In this document: piece by piece, positions 34,590 through 46,500 of the stretch
How the letters are laid out: each line of letters starts with the position of its first letter
How positions within the stretch are numbered: position 1 is the stretch's first letter
NCBI GenBank assembly: GCA_028564925.1
Contig: CM053030.1
Coordinates: 371,592,945 to 371,656,944, forward strand
Length of the DNA: 64,000 nucleotides
Direction of reading: 5' to 3'
DNA from: Lithobates sylvaticus
Taxonomy: Eukaryota > Chordata > Amphibia > Anura > Ranidae
The notes under the pieces: generated by a model
Databases searched by the model: none
Seen by the model: only the letters and a program-made list of their open reading frames with translations
Told to the model about the DNA's origin: nothing
Program-made: the position numbers and the translations under genes

Positions 34590-35655
34590 TAAGACTGGTT
34601 CTGGCAGCCTGGAACCAACTACTGTATCTTTGTTTATTTGAGGAGACACTGACTTCAGTAGCAGTTGTGGTACTGGGTTCTCCTTTACAGAAAAAAAAAA
34701 TGCTCTGAGGTTCCAGGCTGAAGTGGGTGTCAATCAGCTGAACACGAAAATTATAAGTGGCAAGACAATCTTGTTTATAACAGAGAAAAAAGCAATATGT
34801 AAAGATCAGTGCCCAAAGCCACTAACTGATGTTCTACTGCTGACATTAGCAGATTTCTGACAGGCTAAATAAATTCTGCTGTTCTTATGTAATTCACAAT
34901 TAAATAAACTCTCCACCACAAAAATAAAACAGACCTCCAAAACAAAGCAAATCAAGAATCAAGCATTAACATGTAGGGCAAACAAAACTATTGGCCACCA
35001 GGAATGATTCAGACAGTAGTATGAGCTAATTAATAACACACGGTTCTCTAAAAAATTCAAGTTCCAGCATTGTCTTGAAGTCTCACTCATTAAACCACTA
35101 AAGCTGACAGCTCTGCCTTAGTCTTATTCGTTTATGAAAGCTATTACCACTGATTTCTTTTCATCTGATTTGTGTTATCAGTCCTAACTTTACATAAAAG
35201 CTTTTCACTTTGAAGGCTCTATTTTCAGCTTAGAGAGTGGACAGAGTTTAATGACGAGGGCTTTAACATTTAACTGGACAAGGCCTACTTTTTAATTCTT
35301 TTTATTCAGTTTAATTGTATTGCTATAGGTTTATCAAGAACTATTAAATATTCAAGAAGGCCCCATTTGTCTTTTCATTGATTTCTTATGCACTGCTGCC
35401 TTAATTATTGATACGTATCCTTGAGTAAACCATCAATAAATGCAAAAATGTGGGGTCTTCTTCAAAGGATTATGCAATCTGATTAAACATGTCACCTCTT
35501 GAATGATCAACGTGAAGGATACCAGGAAAATGCTTATTTTTGTCATGCTACTGGGTTCACATAAATGTGACACAGCTAAGATACTCAAAATCTATGCTGT
35601 ATAAGTTATCATGTGCACTGAATGTAAAACTACAGCATACTAAAGGCAAAACTAC
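34590..35655. other. AT-rich intronic sequence
   Basis: No repeat ends, domains or splice-flanked exons were recognised. Confidence 0.35.
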
Positions 35656-35656
35656 A

Positions 35657-35842
35657 GTATGGGGTTGATTTACTAAAACTGGAGAGTGTAAAATCTGGCG
35701 CAGCTCTACAAAGAAAGCAATGAGCTTCCAGTTTTTTTTTTTGTCAAAGCTTAATTGAACAAGCTGAAGTTAGAAGCCGATTGGCTACCATACACAGCTG
35801 CACCAGGTTTTGCACTTTCCAGTTTTAATACATCAACCCTTA
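35657..35842. mobile_element. Small MITE with GGGTTGATTTACTAAAACTG ends
   Basis: Left gggttgatttactaaaactg and right, reversed, gggttgatgtattaaaactg are inverted repeats of about 27 bases. The interior is itself partly palindromic (gcttaattgaacaagctgaagtt). Confidence 0.85.
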
Positions 35843-35958
35843 TATGTCCACGAGACCTGTGAAGGAAAAAAAAAAACCTTTTCCAAACAAACACAGTGGT
35901 CTGTTCATTAAATATAATGAATACAAAAACTACAAATATCCACACATATGCTATATGT

Positions 35959-37258
35959 ACAGTACTGAGCAAAAGTCTTAGGCAGGCATGAAAAAATGCT
36001 GTAAATCAAGAATGCTTTCAGAAATAGAAGAGGTAATAATGTATTTTTATCAATTAACAAAATGGAAAGTAAATGAACAGAAGAAAAATCCAAATCAAAT
36101 CAATGTTTGGTGTGACCATCAAAACAGCATCAATTGTTCTAGGTACACTTTCACACAGACTTTGAAGGAACTCAGCAGGTAGGTTGTTCCAAACATCTTG
36201 GAGAACTAACCACCGATCTTCTGTAGATGTAAGTTGTCTCAAATCCTTCTGTCTCTTAATGTTATCCCAGACAGACTTGATGATGCTGAGATTAGGGTTC
36301 TGTGGGAGCCAAACCTTTATTTCCAGGACTCCTAGGTCTTCTTTACACTGAAGATTGTTCTCCATTATAGCTCTCCAGCCCTTCGTGGACAAACTGCCTT
36401 TTTGCTACAGCCAAATAGTTCAAATTTTGACTCATCAAAATTTTATGAGTCAAATTTTTCTGCAGCCCAGTTCCTATGTTTTCATGCACAGTTGAATTGC
36501 TTAGCCTTGTTACCATGTTCTATGCAGGAAAGCATAGCAACTGGGGTGCAGAAAAATTGCAGCAGGTGCTCTGTACTGATGAGTCAAAATCTGAAATATT
36601 TGGCTGTAGCAAAAGGCAGTTTGTTCACGAAGAGCTGGAGAGTGGTACCATAATGAGTGCCTGCAGGCAACAGTGAAGCATGGTGGAGGTTCCTTGCAAG
36701 TTTGGGGTTGCATTTCTGCAAATAGATTTGGAGATTTGGTCAGGATTAATGGCGTCCTCAATGCTGAGAAATACAGGTAGATACTTATCCATCATGCCAT
36801 ACCACCAGGGAGGTGTGTGATTGGCCCCAAATTTATTCTGCAGCAGGAAAATGACCACAAACATGCAGCCAATGTCATTAAGAACTATCTTCAGTGTAAA
36901 GAAAAGCAAGGCGTCCTGGAAGTGGTGGTTTGGCTGCCACAGAGCCCTGATCCCAACATCATTGAGTCCGACTGGGATTACATGAAGAGACAGAAGGATT
37001 TGAGGCAGCCTACATCCACAGAAGATCTGTGGTTAGTTCTCAAAGATGTCTGGAACAACCTACCTGCCGGGTACCTTAAAAAAAATGTGTGCAAGTGTAC
37101 CTAGAAGAACAGATGCTGTTTTGAAGGCAAAGGGTGGTCACACCAAATATTGATTCTCTTTTGTTAATTGATAAAAATAAACTATTAACATTTCTACTTT
37201 TGAAAGCATTCTGAATTAACAGCATTTTTTTACACCCGACTAAAACGTTTGCACAGTG

Positions 37259-37262
<4 letters not shown>
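35959..37262. mobile_element. Fold-back Tc1-like transposon with both ends derived from its 3' end
   Basis: The segment 35959-36395 is the inverted counterpart of about 36826-37262. Both carry the transposase end, read outward: minus strand WLPQNPNLSIIKSVWDNIKR, plus strand WLPQSPDPNIIESDWDYMKR. Both also carry the same outer end (gtgtgaccaN and atgctgNaaatNcagaatgc). The 430-base centre holds upstream transposase sequence in single copy (ending HHGGFKFILQQENDHKH-like residues near 36830-36880). The N-terminal half is missing. Stops are present. The copy cannot encode a transposase. Confidence 0.75.

Positions 37263-37338
<76 letters not shown>
37262..37338. repeat. (TA)n microsatellite
   Basis: About 38 uninterrupted TA units start exactly at the end of the Tc1 element, probably grown from its TA target. 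Confidence 0.97.
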
Positions 37339-37340
<2 letters not shown>

Positions 37341-38168
37341 CACTATGTGGAATAAGCAGTATACTACCATGTTATCCAGTATTAGGCACATTACAATATG
37401 GAATTACAAAGTGATAAAAACCCGACCTAAGACAGTCAGCACATTTCAAATTTGAAAATAGGACTTTAAGTAAATGTTCAGTTTAACATCCCTGGAAATA
37501 TACAAATGTACTTTACTTTTTCAGCAATCTTGGGTAACAAGTATGAACACAAATCACACCTATGTCAAATTAATTTTTCACAGTGTACTACACCTTTGAT
37601 TAATTTCAACTTGTGATAGGGAAAGCTAAAGGGTCACAAAACCTCAAAGTTTTAATCTAATTTTTAATACCGTGTCTGCACTAGTCCTGTGTCAAGTGAT
37701 GATTTAATCAGAAAATAGAAACACGGTCTTATTTTTGACCATAAGTTGTATAATATCTTGCAAAGACACACTATAATTCAATATTGCTTAGGGCAATTAA
37801 AGTATATTATCTAACAATCACCTTAAAGTTATTATTGGACATAAAAATGAATGTCACCACCCAGACGATATTCTAATATATAGGAGTCCTGTCCTTGCAC
37901 ACATAATACACAATATGCACATTCTTGACTGTGACTCTTAAAATCTGAAATTTTGGCACTATTCTACACTGTGCAGCAATACAGATATGCATGTTTCAAA
38001 ATCTACTCTTCTATTGATTGTCAATAAATTATTGATCTATCCTATAAACTTGTTGATTAGATTTGCTAATTTTTACGTTTGTGAGTCCTGCTGTGCAGAA
38101 AGTAGGAACTGGAGTAAGATTTATAAACCACCAACCCTTATGAGTAGTTGATCTAACTGTCAAGCCTC
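37339..38168. other. AT-rich intronic sequence
   Basis: Nothing recognised. Confidence 0.35.
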
Positions 38169-38602
38169 TTAAGCCCCATACACACGGTCGGACTTTTTCA
38201 TGGATTCTGTCCGATCGGACAATGTTGTTGAAAAATCAGACCGTGTGTATGCACCATCGGACAGTGTTCGTCGGTTTGTCCGACGGACAAAGTCTTATCT
38301 CCTGCTGGAAAGATTTGCCGTCAACCCGGTCCGATCACACCAAACCCGATCGTGTGTACGGTTGTCCGACCGGACAAAGTGCTACGCATGCTCAGATCAC
38401 ATTACAAGACCAAAGCTATTGGCTACTAGCCTCTACGTTGTCCCGTCGTAGGCAACAAACGTCACCACGTTCAGAATGATCGGATTTTCCGACAACTTTG
38501 TCCGACCGTGTGTACGCAAAACTAACATCGGACAAAGTACGACGGACATGATCCGACGGACCTGGTCCGCGGATTGTCCGACCGTGTGTATGGGGCTTTA
38601 GT
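38169..38602. mobile_element. Ranid TIR element, copy 2
   Basis: Ends TTAAGCCCCATACACACGGT and, reversed, CTAAAGCCCCATACACACGG. The shared core gctacgcatgctcagatcac...aaagctattggctact is at 38380-38436. Non-coding. Confidence 0.9.
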
Positions 38603-38852
38603 GAAATAATGTTCCTACAAAGGCACCCTTGCTGGTTCAGCATCAATCTGGGGCATAATGTTCATTAGCTGTAATACACTTTTCTGTTTTACTGAAATTA
38701 CCCTGTCACTATAGGATTGACACTAAAATAAAACCATCCTTAAAAACAAGATGCTACATATTTTCCTTTATGGTGGTCTGTGATATAATTGCACTGTGTT
38801 GCTGGTTCCTGGCCATTGCAGGTATTTGACATTCCCAAGTCAAAAAGTTATA

Positions 38853-40847
38853 CAGTTGTGCTCATAAGTTTACACACCCTTGCAGAATTTATGATTTCTT
38901 GGCCATTTTTCAGAGAATACGAATGATAACACAAAAACATTTCTTTCACTCATGGTTAGTGATTGATTAAACTAAACAGCTCTTGCCTCACTTTACCTCT
39001 ATTGAATGAGAACTATAAGCTTAATCAATAAGTTACACTGGTGAATATCAAAATAACAATCCTGGCAAATGTAAATTAATAACTCTAATATTACATAAAT
39101 TATTTATAGAAATAGTGACTCGTGATAATATGTGCAAATACACCAAGACAAAATGTTTGGTCCTCTGTGCTCCAAAGGTGACTGTAATTCCACCACTGTG
39201 TGGTTCCGCACTTACATGCCTTATGGCAGAAAGAGTCAACTGTGCTTTAGGTCTCTTTTACATTGTATAAATCAAGTCACTTACTATAAAAAATGTATGT
39301 AATATTAGAGTTATTCATTTACATTTGCCACTCAGTCACAATTGTTATTTTAATATTCACCAGTGTAACTTATTGAATAAGCTTATAGTTCTCATTAGAT
39401 AGAGGTGGGGTAAGGCAAGAGTTTTTTAGTTTAATCAATCATCACATCTGTTCCCCATTGCAAGGGGACCGTATACACAGCAGCGGCCATATAAAGTCAC
39501 ACCACATTACCAAGGCGCGAGTGTCACCCAACTCATGGTGAGTGTTTGGCTGAAGTCATTTATTATCAATCAACTGTGTTTACTCTTTTTAAATCATAGT
39601 GTGTGTATAAAAGGTCAATGAGTTTCTGGACTCCTGACAGACCCTTGCATCTTGGGGAAAGCAAAAGAATTGTCAAAGGATCTGCGGGAAAGGGTAGTTG
39701 AACTGTATAAAACAGGAAAGGGATATAAAAAGATATCTAAGGAATTGAGACTGTCAATCAGCAGTGTTCAAACTCGAATCAAGAAGAAGAAAATGAGGGG
39801 TTTTGTTGAAACCAAACCACGTTCAGGTAGACCAACTAAAATTTAAGCCACAACTGCCAGGAAAATTGTTCGGGATGCAAAGAAAACCACACAAATAAAA
39901 TAAAGGTGAAATACAGGGCTCTCTGGAAACCTGCAGTGTGGCTGTTTCAAGATGCACAATAAGGAGGCACTTGAAGAAAGATGGGCTGCATGGTCGAGTT
40001 GCCAGAAGAAAGTCATTACTACGCAAATGCCACAAAGTATCCCGCTTACAATATGCCAAACGGCACAGAGACGAGCCTCAAAACTTCTGGCACAAAGTCA
40101 ATTGGAGTGATGAGACCAAAGTTTAGCTTTTTGGCCACAACCATAAACACTACATTTGGAGAGGAGTCAACAAGGCCTATGATGAAAGGTCATCATTCCT
40201 ACTGTGAAACACAGAGGTGGATCGCTGATGTTTTGGGAATGAGAGAGCTACAAAGGCACAGGAAATTTGGTCGAAATGATGGCAAGATGAATGCAGTATG
40301 TTATCAAAAAATACTGGAGGAACATTTGCATTCATCAGCCAGGAAGCTGCACATGGGACATACTTGGACATTCCAACATGACAATGATCCAAAACACAAG
40401 GCCAAGTTGACCTGTCATTGGCTACAGCCAAATAAACTGAAGGTTCTGGAGTGGCCATCTCAGTTCCCTGATCTCAATATCTTTAAGCCACTCATGCAGT
40501 TCATGCAAGACAGCCCAATAATTTACAGGAACTGGAGGCTTTTTGCCAAGAGGAATGGGCAGCTTTACCATTCTTTGACAATAAAGAGCCTCATTCACAA
40601 ATACCACAAAAGGGGGCAATACACAGTATTAAGAACTGGGGTATGTAAACTTTTGATCAGGGTCATTTGGGTAGTTTCTGTTGTGATTATGATTTAAAAA
40701 AGAGTAAACACAGTTGATAATAAATGGCTTCAGCCAAACACTAACCATGAATGAAAGAAAAGTTTTTGTGTTATCATTCATATTCTCTGAAAAATGGCCA
40801 AGAAATCATAAATTCTGCCAGGGTATTTAAACTTATGAGCACAACTG
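38853..40847 (+). mobile_element. Tc1-like transposon, nearly full length, with a decayed transposase and a nested insertion
   Basis: Inverted ends CAGTTGTGCTCATAAGTTTA flank the copy, itself flanked by TA. The transposase reads MGKAKELSKDLRERVVELYK from 39652, with a helix-turn-helix (KKISKELRLSISSVQTRI) and a GRPTKI hook. Two catalytic regions follow: WSDETKV (about 40105-40125) and [13 protein letters not shown] (40368-40406). The third catalytic Glu is lost in a deletion after PDLN (about 40470-40500). Stop codons and shifts at 39844 and near 40125 also break it. About 570 bases of foreign sequence lie in its 5' UTR (38958-39530). Confidence 0.9.
38958..39530. mobile_element. Inverted-repeat element nested in the Tc1 copy
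   Basis: Arms of roughly 165 bases (from attgattaaactaaa and ctcttgcct inwards past ataagcttaatcaataagtt) pair between 38960-39125 and 39280-39445. About 85 further bases follow on the right. The flanks actcatggttagtg (left) and actcatggtgagtg (right, 39531-39544) differ at one base and may be a 14-bp duplication. Non-coding. Confidence 0.7.
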
Positions 40848-41207
40848 TATGTAAGCTGATTTTATCGATCTCTCCAACTAGCTGCCTGGCTGTCGTGCTG
40901 TTTCTATGGCTTCAATACTTTCTGTGTCAGAAACGGACACATGCATATTACACGTTGTGACTTAATCCTGATTATACTTGCTGTGGATTAGTAACTGAAG
41001 TCACTAGGTTTGCCTGCCGATCATTTTCAGCAGGAGTCCACATATTTCTTTCGGTCTGGTGAGCTCAATTTGAATTTTAAGTTAAGTGTACTGAACTTGG
41101 TAACCTTTTTATGTTCCATACAATTCAAATGGAGTTCAAAAGCAAACTACTAAACTGAGATTGTAAAATGAGGTTAAATTCACAATATCAAATAACTAAG
41201 ATATTAC
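40848..41207 (-). other. ULK4 intron, nothing else recognised
   Basis: It lies directly downstream of the donor at 41207 on the minus strand. No repeat or exon was seen. Confidence 0.5.
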
Positions 41208-41306
41208 CAGCTGGATGAGCAAACTAATTAGGTCTGTCAGAGGCTTATTAACCAGCAGAAGGTCTTCAGCTGCCTGTGCGTCTCCTCCTTGGCCATTCTT
41301 CTGAGC
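41208..41306 (-). CDS. ULK4: ULK4 internal coding exon (next exon downstream)
   Basis: This 99-base, phase 0-0 exon lies on the minus strand. Its acceptor follows a pyrimidine-rich tract (tgctttctttatttactgtacatgtag) and its donor reads CAGCTG followed by gtaatat. It encodes 33 residues, including GGDAQAAEDLLLVNKPLTD and LISLLIQL. These match the remembered ULK4 stretch that directly follows the previous exon's product, where the human protein has QAAEDLLLLNRPLTDLISLL. Order, phase and spacing agree with one gene. The following exons, which should begin near a LPNEDPEIF-like peptide, were not found in 1-41207, so the downstream intron probably runs past the window's left edge. I am confident of the gene, less so of the exon number. 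Confidence 0.9.
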
Positions 41307-42489
41307 CTACATGTACAGTAAATAAAGAAAGCAATTCAATTAGTAAAATGTACCTTTATTTTCAGTACTATAAGAAATATACACAAGTAGCGCATGCAGT
41401 ACTTTACCAAGCTAACAGCAACCGGATTGCATGAGTCTACTATACCATGCAATATGTTGCAGGAAAATGCACTTTGTTTTCGATCTGTGTTTGGGGTGTT
41501 AAGTTAACACTGACAGCCGCTCAAGATTGCAAATGTGCAGTGTGTTTTAAAACGCAGTGAGGGAAACACGCACGGAACGTGAGTTTCCACACTGCATGCT
41601 GCTGTCAACTAGCCCTAAAGGAAACTTAAAAGAGTAACTCCACTTTCATGGGGAAAAAATAGAAAATAAAAAAAATAAAAAATAAAATAGCGTATACAAT
41701 TGCAACACAAGTCATATTGTGCTTGCAAGTTATTAAAAATGTACTTTCCTTTTCAAACTGCAGCCACTGTAATTTATTTTCTATAAATGCAATGCAATAT
41801 GGCTACCTGGAGGTGTTCTGCACACAGAATGTGTATAGAAAGCCCCCCCAAAAACATAATTTCCTGCTTGTTTGATTGGCTCACTGATTTTCTCACAAGT
41901 CTACACTAAGGCTGGCTATACATTATACAATTTTCTTTAGATTTACCTTAAACTATGTTGTGCAAGGGCCTGCCTAATTGGATACAACTGAAAGGGTTGT
42001 TTAGTTTTGACCTCATATTATATGGTTTTTGGTAAATCTAAAGGGAAATTGTACAAGAGAATTTTACATGTTTGGCAAGCATATGATACAAGTCAGATTA
42101 TTTGGCATCCCCTGCAACAAAAATTAAAATTTTGGTAAGATACTCCCAATAGGAAAGCACATCTAAAGGAATGCAGACCCTGCAACTTTCCTTATTAGAG
42201 CTCTGCAGCTGGTTGATAATTATGAAACCACTCTCATTCGACTCACTCGGCACAGGGACTGAGAGAAACAAACAGTGATTTCTTCAGAATAACAAAAGAT
42301 AGGAATCTCGAACGAAGTTTGTTAAAATCCCTGCAATGTACATAGATCACCCAGAGGGGATTTTTTCTCCACTTAATAAAAAGTTTGGATGTTTCATAAA
42401 TCTCATATGCTTAGGCACTTTTGTTTTAACATTACTGGATTTTTAAACATTTTCACGGTAATATTAAAATGTGTACCCAGCCAAAACAG

Positions 42490-42855
42490 TTTTCTTATTT
42501 TGGTTGGAGTGGGGAAAAGTTCTTACTGCCATACGTGGCTCCATAAGAGATCTACCCTCACATCTTCTCCTGCTGACAATGTTTTATCAGACATGAATTA
42601 CAGTAAAAGGGACTCTCCAAAAGCATCACAACCAGACATAAAAAAAAAATTTTCTTTAGTAAAAATATTGCAACACCCCGTCAACTCTTTAATTCTGTCT
42701 GTGTACCTGTTGCAGATATTCCCTTACTTTCTTGTCTGGTGAAAACTTTGTCAGCAAAAACTTTGTCAGCAGGACAGGAATTGAGGGTAAATCTCTCTCT
42801 AAGCCCTAGATATCAGTAGAAATACGACAGGAGGTCTAACCCTTCCCCACTCTAT
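42490..42855. mobile_element. MITE-like repeat sharing a family with 49180-49552
   Basis: Both copies have a tttggNtggagtgg start and an end like acaggNgttNNaacccttNNc. They also share tgtctgtNctcc blocks. A ctttgtcagcaaaaactttgtcagca duplication lies at 42749-42771. Non-coding. Confidence 0.5.
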
Positions 42856-43009
42856 CCAAAACAAAATTAAAAAAATAAAAGTTTTTGACTAAAAACTTTA
42901 AGACTTTATATGGAAATCTGCACTGAAAACCAAATGTCAAAAGGATCCATGGTTTTTAAAGTGCACAAGTTTACATGGCTCTGCATCACTGGACAATGTG
43001 ATTAATGAT

Positions 43010-43640
43010 GGATTTACATCTGGGGTCTTTTTTTTTATTTAAATAAAGGACTTGACATTTTTTTGGTGAATGAGCAGGGGTACCCCCTACTCATTCACAT
43101 GGGGGGATGGAATATGGGGGCCCCCTTTGTAAAAGGGGCTTCCAGATTCTGATAAGTCACTCCCCCGCACCCCCACAACCACCGGGTTAGGGTTGTGGGG
43201 AAGAGGCCCACAATCTATTTCCATATCAACATCAAAGTACAACCTCTATGTTAAGGACATGTGACCTTTCAGGATGGGAGGGGGGAGAAGCACATGCTCA
43301 TCTTCCCCAGTGCCATGCTGTATGTTCACATAATAGTATGGTATGGTTTTCTGGAGGGGAGCTCATGCCATTTTTTTTTTTTTTTTTTTCCAAAATCCAT
43401 AAACGACCCGAACGGCCTGGTGTGAATTGAGGAGGGACCTGCACACAATTTTGTAAAAAAAAATAATGTTGGCTTATGTTTATATTCTGCTGTCAGGAAA
43501 TTAGTCACTGGTTGTTAGTACGCCGGCAGGTGCCAGCTCCTTAACAACAAATGACTCATCCCTCATAACCCCAGCAGGGTAGTCAAGTCGCACTACATAA
43601 TCACACTAAAAATCGGATCAAATCACAGCTGCACTGGTGA
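43010..43640. repeat. GC-rich dispersed repeat sharing a block with 61505-61680
   Basis: The block from gtgaatgagcaggggtaccc through actcattcacat, gggggccccctttg and ggttgtggggaagaggccc parallels 61513-61668. A T-run follows at 43372. The ends are not resolved. Confidence 0.5.
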
Positions 43641-44007
43641 GAACCTAGCCTAATAGTAATTTAATCCAATTAAGTCACAACCTTTTTTAATTAATTATAT
43701 AAATGTTTTACTTATAGTTTAGGACGACCTACAGTAGGTTAGCTTTTTACGTATGCCTAAAAAATGTTTTTCAACTGACAATCTGCTGGTACTGTAAGCA
43801 CAGTCTGTCATAACTCAGCTGAATATTAAATATTTTAACATACATATTGCTACTCTGTTTTCCAGCTCTCACTGGAAACTGAAAATAAAGAAAAAAAATA
43901 CTTCAGAGGTTTACAGAGTTACAAGCTATAATTTGGGCATATGGAGTATGACCAAAGTATACAGAATATCAAGTTCCCCTATGAATAGCATTTTCTGTTC
44001 TCCATAC

Positions 44008-44174
44008 CTGAATGACCAGTCGTACCACACCAGATGTGTATTTTAGCATGCAATGCAAAATGTCAAGCAACAGGAGAAGCTGCGCATTAGCAGTTTTCAG
44101 GCGAATTTTGTCATCGACCTCAAGATACAAAGCTGCTGTTTCCACAATCAAGTTTGACATGTGATGTACCAGTC
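44008..44174 (-). CDS. ULK4: ULK4 internal coding exon (C-terminal armadillo-like region)
   Basis: Read on the minus strand, a 167-base exon is bounded by an acceptor (tatatattttag at 44175-44186, with an upstream tgctaat branch-like site) and a donor (gtatgg starting at 44007). The first two bases complete a split glycine codon and the exon ends in phase 0, giving 56 residues. Segments such as LLDILHCMLKYTSGVVRL and the opening GLVHHMSNLIVETA match my recollection of vertebrate ULK4 just before its C-terminus. ULK4 is a UNC-51-like pseudokinase with a long armadillo/HEAT-like C-terminal half, linked to ciliary and neuronal functions. This exon encodes helices of that repeat region, not the kinase domain. 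It joins in frame to the exon at 41208-41306 across a 2.7-kb intron. No disruption is seen and codon use is normal. Confidence 0.9.
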
Positions 44175-45414
44175 CTAAAATATATATACATAAACATATA
44201 TTAGCAATATAAAGGGGTTACAAATTTACAAAATATAAAGAAAACTGCTCTTGTCATAGTTCATTTACAGTATATGTTAGATAATGTGAACACATTACTC
44301 AAATATATCTTATTAGGTCATAACCCCTCTCCCTAGATTTAATTAAAGCTAAGAAAGAGTTAATATAGCTGTACTGGATGCCTTTTATGCTTTATGAGGG
44401 TGAGATTGTATTCCTCATCATTTATGCCACAGTAAACAAACCTTACAAAATGTGGGGCTTTTGAGGGGCCAAATTTGTGGTCCTAAAGGTCGTTAGAGAA
44501 AATGCAAGAGGAAGAGACTAGGACCAACAAACCTTTAAGACAGGAAACTAAATAAATATATATAGTAAAGGCCACCAAGCCTCCAGAGCTTAATGAAATG
44601 TTGTCATTGAAACCATTTTTAGAATATCATAAGTTGGATGCTTCGTATCTAGACATGACACTTATGAATGTTACTTGTACACTGTATAAATTTGGATTTT
44701 CGAATTATTACCGATTTATATATTTGGGTATTGCTCTCTCTAGGTCTGGTATGTATGGACCCAGTGGGGTGTTACAATCGGTCTCTCGATATTAGGGACC
44801 CATGGACGGTGGATATTTTTTTTTTAATCATTTAAGAATATATTATACCCCTCTTACTCTGCCCCAAGGTGTCATATTTTTCCCCGATCAGTCTGTGTTT
44901 ATAATCTTTATTTAAGCCATTCCACCTTATTAGTTTTGGATAGCATTTGAATTTTGGTTGGATTGTGGAGGTGGGCCAGGCTCTTACAGTATGTTCTGCC
45001 CTTTTCTATAATGGCCATCCCATTTGTATTAGATTTGCATAGTATTTCCACCCAGTGGCGGTAGTGGCAGGGTTGTGGACGGCTTTGGGCTCCAACAGTA
45101 AAGTTTGCCCTTTTCCCTTATTGTGGAGGTACTACTTCTGCCCTTGGTGAATGTTTTTCTCTTGTCAGCAATCTGTGGCAGGGATCGGGCGTGTGCAGAG
45201 AGGGGGTTTTATGGTGGTGGGCTGTGTTTGCTGCTGTGTTTCCCACTGTGTTTCTGTGCATATTCAATCCTGAGATGCAGACTTGTGAAAGGGCGGATGT
45301 GACGTCATGGTGGGGAAGAAGTGATGTCACCTGCCAACTCGAACAATACTAGGGAGATACACTATATAGAATGAGGCCAAAAGATGGAAAATTTGAACAT
45401 ACCACCTTCTGGAT
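44175..45414 (-). other. ULK4 upstream intron with unclassified sequence
   Basis: A gacgtcatggtggggaagaagtgatgtcacc imperfect palindrome lies at about 45301-45331. Phrases in 44600-45350 have the look of retroelement 3' UTR but carry no domain. The expected preceding ULK4 exon was not found. Confidence 0.35.

Positions 45415-45452
<38 letters not shown>
45415..45452. repeat. Run of 38 guanines
   Basis: An unbroken G run on the plus strand is preceded by ggat. Runs this long are rare and could form four-stranded structure. Length may be affected by sequencing or assembly error. Confidence 0.95.
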
Positions 45453-45453
<1 letters not shown>

Positions 45454-45559
45454 GGTATCTTTGTTGTAGGCTGACATTGTGTTATAGGTAAGATACAACA
45501 TTTTAGCAAAACCCTAGATAATTAGACACATTTTGTATCAAAGCTTTATATTTTATAGG

Positions 45560-46015
45560 ACCAAATTTACTTATGACAATGTCTGCTGAAGCTGAGAGAT
45601 TGGTCCACTGGTTTATTCTTTACCGCCAGTCACACTAGATCAATGTATATGTCTCCCCAACTCAATATTGGGGATCACTCCCACCCGACTAATTAAAGAT
45701 ATAGTTAACCTGGGGAAGGTTTAGTGTGGATAGTGGCCCCAGGCCCATTACACCAGTCTTAGATAAATATATTCACAATATAAGGTATTTATTTGTAGAC
45801 AAGTGTTTTATGCATACATTTACAATATTCATTGATGTGTATTTGACTGTTAGCTATAGTTTCCCAGAACCTGATGAAGTAGGGATGGGACCCATGAAAT
45901 GCGCCATAATTCATCATATTGTTTTCCCCAATTACACTCTTTTCCATCTGGGAGCCAAGTTATGTGGAAGAAGGAAGAACAAAGATTTACTGTGAAACAT
46001 ATGTTAAAAATCTTC
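45560..46015 (+). mobile_element. Penelope-like 3' region with a degenerate hammerhead-like motif
   Basis: The phrase cctgatgaagtaggg...acccatgaaatgcgcc at 45870-45905 follows the order CTGATGA, stem, GAAA, short stem seen at 10871 and 55545. No coding part adjoins. Confidence 0.4.
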
Positions 46016-46070
46016 ATGTCATATAAATCATGGTTGTGAAATTAGTCTTCTCAAACTGAAATTGGTCATG

Positions 46071-46500
46071 TATATATCAGTCTGGAAAGGGTTATAAAGC
46101 CATTTCCAAAGCTTTGGGAATCCAGCGAACCACAGTGAGAGCCATTATCCACAAATGGCGAAGACATGGAACAGTGGTGAACCTTCCCAGGAGTGGCCGG
46201 CCGCCCAAAATTACCCCAAGAGCGCAGCGACGACTCATCCAAGAGGTCACAAAAGACCCCACAACAACATCCAAGGAACTGCAGGCCTCACTTGCCTCAG
46301 TTAAGGTCAGCGTTCATGCCTCCACCATCAGGAAAAGACTGGGCAAAAATGGCCTGCATGGCAGAGTTCCAAGGGGAAAACCACTGCTGAGCAAAAAGAA
46401 CATCAAAGCTCGTCTCAATTTCTCCACAACACATCTTGATGATCCCCAAGACTTTTGGGACAACATTCTGTGGACCGATGAGACAAAAGTGGAAAAATTT
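46071..46500 (+). mobile_element. Tc1-like transposase N-terminal fragment
   Basis: The frame SGKGYKAISKALGIQRTTVR (from 46081) gives the first helix-turn-helix. It continues through the GRPPKITPRAQRRL hook and the second DNA-binding part (HASTIRKRLGKNGLHGRV) to the first catalytic region WTDETKVE at 46470-46493, where the match ends. The remaining catalytic two thirds and both terminal repeats are absent. Confidence 0.9.

Larger units (their letters stand above)
41307..44007 (-). other. ULK4: ULK4 intron between the two recognised exons
   Basis: This 2.7-kb intron runs from gt at 44007-44006 to ag at 41308-41307 on the minus strand. It holds a MITE-like stretch at about 41630-41920, a TIR-type repeat at 42490-42855 related to 49180-49552, and a GC-rich repeat at about 43010-43640. 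The 43065-43210 part of that last repeat resembles 61505-61680. Nothing else was recognised in it. Confidence 0.8.

Noticed and set aside
1-41207. Search for the remaining C-terminal ULK4 exons
   Set aside because: I looked for a minus-strand exon beginning with an LPNEDPE-like peptide and for one encoding a SILVQLYGG-like peptide and did not find either. The reading was by eye, so a diverged short exon could have been missed.
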